Of a DNA stretch of 5,969 nucleotides, positions 5,524 through 5,969 are shown piece after piece. Within the stretch, counting starts at the first letter, position 1; each line of letters starts with the position of its first letter. A program made the translations under genes and the position numbers. Source of the stretch: Filomicrobium sp. (GTDB lineage Bacteria; Pseudomonadota; Alphaproteobacteria; Rhizobiales; Hyphomicrobiaceae); contig JAUWFF010000096.1 of the NCBI GenBank assembly GCA_030607105.1, forward strand, positions 1-5,969, read 5' to 3'. The notes beneath the pieces are model-generated. The model was not told where the DNA came from and made no database searches. It worked only from the letters and a program-made list of their open reading frames with translations.

Positions 5524-5969
5524 ATGTTGAGACGGATACGCTCGGTTTATTGGGGTTTGGGAGTATTGGTTTTCACTGTGGGGTTGCACAGTGTCGCGGC
5601 AGCTTCCCGCAGCCGATTACCACCACCGCCGACGACCAATGTTTTCGTCAGTCAGCAAACGGTCCAGCAGCTCAGCGCAGCGATCCAGTCTTATGAACGG
5701 ATCGCGCGGGCCGGCGGCTGGCCGACGCTACCCAGACGTATTTCGCTCCGGCTAGGTAACAGCGACGAGAATGTTCTCACGTTGCGCCGGCGGCTGAAGG
5801 CCACTGGTGACATGCCAGCCAACGTGCCAGACGCATATGAATACGATCAGAACGTCAGGGCGGCAGTGATCAATTACACTGCCCGCAGTACGCCCCGTCG
5901 CAGCAGTGCGTCGGCTCGCAGATCCCGACGTAAGAGGGCCCCAAGGGGCAACAGAGGAACGCCCCCAAC
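5524..5969 (+). CDS. YcbB/LdtD-type L,D-transpeptidase, N-terminal part, frame possibly disrupted
   Basis: The frame opens at ATG 5524 (GTG at 5521 also possible), with AGG at 5511-5513 as ribosome site, 43 nt after the solute-binding gene. It stays open to the window edge. The start MLRRIRSVYWGLGVLVFTVG...VAAA is a signal peptide, followed by a Pro-rich stretch. The region YERIARAGGWPTLP...LRLGNSDENVLTLRRRLKATGDM...YDQNVRAAVINY matches the scaffold and start of the peptidoglycan-binding domain of YcbB/LdtD enzymes. These make 3-3 cross-links in peptidoglycan in the periplasm. The family normally continues FQ-x-RHGL-x-x-[DT]G. Here, from about residue 119 (nt 5877), the text becomes a basic low-complexity run (TARSTPRRSS...), and neither other forward frame restores the motif. 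A frameshift, a truncated gene or an assembly join is possible. The catalytic YkuD domain with its Cys would lie beyond the window. Confidence 0.7.
   Translation, partial: MLRRIRSVYWGLGVLVFTVGLHSVAAASRSRLPPPPTTNVFVSQQTVQQLSAAIQSYERIARAGGWPTLPRRISLRLGNSDENVLTLRRRLKATGDMPANVPDAYEYDQNVRAAVINYTARSTPRRSSASARRSRRKRAPRGNRGTPP

Noticed and set aside
5481..5696. 71-residue ORF starting immediately after the stop of the solute-binding gene.
   Set aside because: It lies in a different frame from the transpeptidase, has no ribosome site of its own and no family resemblance.
5875..5969. Cys-rich reverse-strand reading (7 Cys in 31 codons) entering from the right edge and ending at TGA near 5871.
   Set aside because: Too short and cut by the window edge; a forward frame in the same bases has an even stronger third-position G/C bias. 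Sequence to the right would be needed to judge it.

Overview
The window looks like chromosomal DNA from a GC-rich alphaproteobacterium, most likely of the order Hyphomicrobiales. This rests on three things: a CoxE-type VWA protein of the kind usually paired with a MoxR ATPase in alphaproteobacteria, an AapJ/BztA-type amino-acid-binding protein, and the strong G/C preference at third codon positions. There is no insertion sequence, phage gene, tRNA, rRNA or CRISPR array. The species cannot be named from the sequence.

Layout. Positions 1-1149 (+) hold a VWA/CoxE-like protein lacking only its first dozen or so codons. It is followed by a small lipoprotein of unknown function (1287-1844, +) and a four-helix inner-membrane protein (1896-2255, +). 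These face a reverse-strand gene for an exported protein with seven EF-hand loops (2415-3317, -). An 8-bp GC-rich hairpin lies in the convergent gap between them. A roughly 530-bp divergent intergenic region follows (3318-3845). Its first part shows no gene. Its second part has a possible promoter and then an unusually structured stretch (3552-3706): one 11-bp hairpin and one long nested hairpin with two 10-bp stems. Downstream lies a large exported protein (3846-5480, +). It joins an amino-acid solute-binding domain to a long N-terminal extension made of a four-cysteine segment and a disordered acidic/Ala/Pro linker. No permease or ATPase genes accompany it. The last gene (from 5524, +) begins as a YcbB/LdtD-type L,D-transpeptidase, but its match to the family stops abruptly near 5875, about 95 bases before the window ends.

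Functional picture. Five of the six genes encode envelope or exported proteins: a lipoprotein, a membrane protein, a periplasmic or secreted Ca2+-binding protein, a periplasmic ligand-binding protein and a peptidoglycan cross-linking enzyme. Only the solute-binding gene and the transpeptidase (43-nt gap) are close and co-directional enough to suggest co-transcription. No defence or secretion system is visible. The points most worth following up are the structured leader, the odd architecture of the orphan solute-binding protein, the modular EF-hand protein and the broken frame at the right edge.
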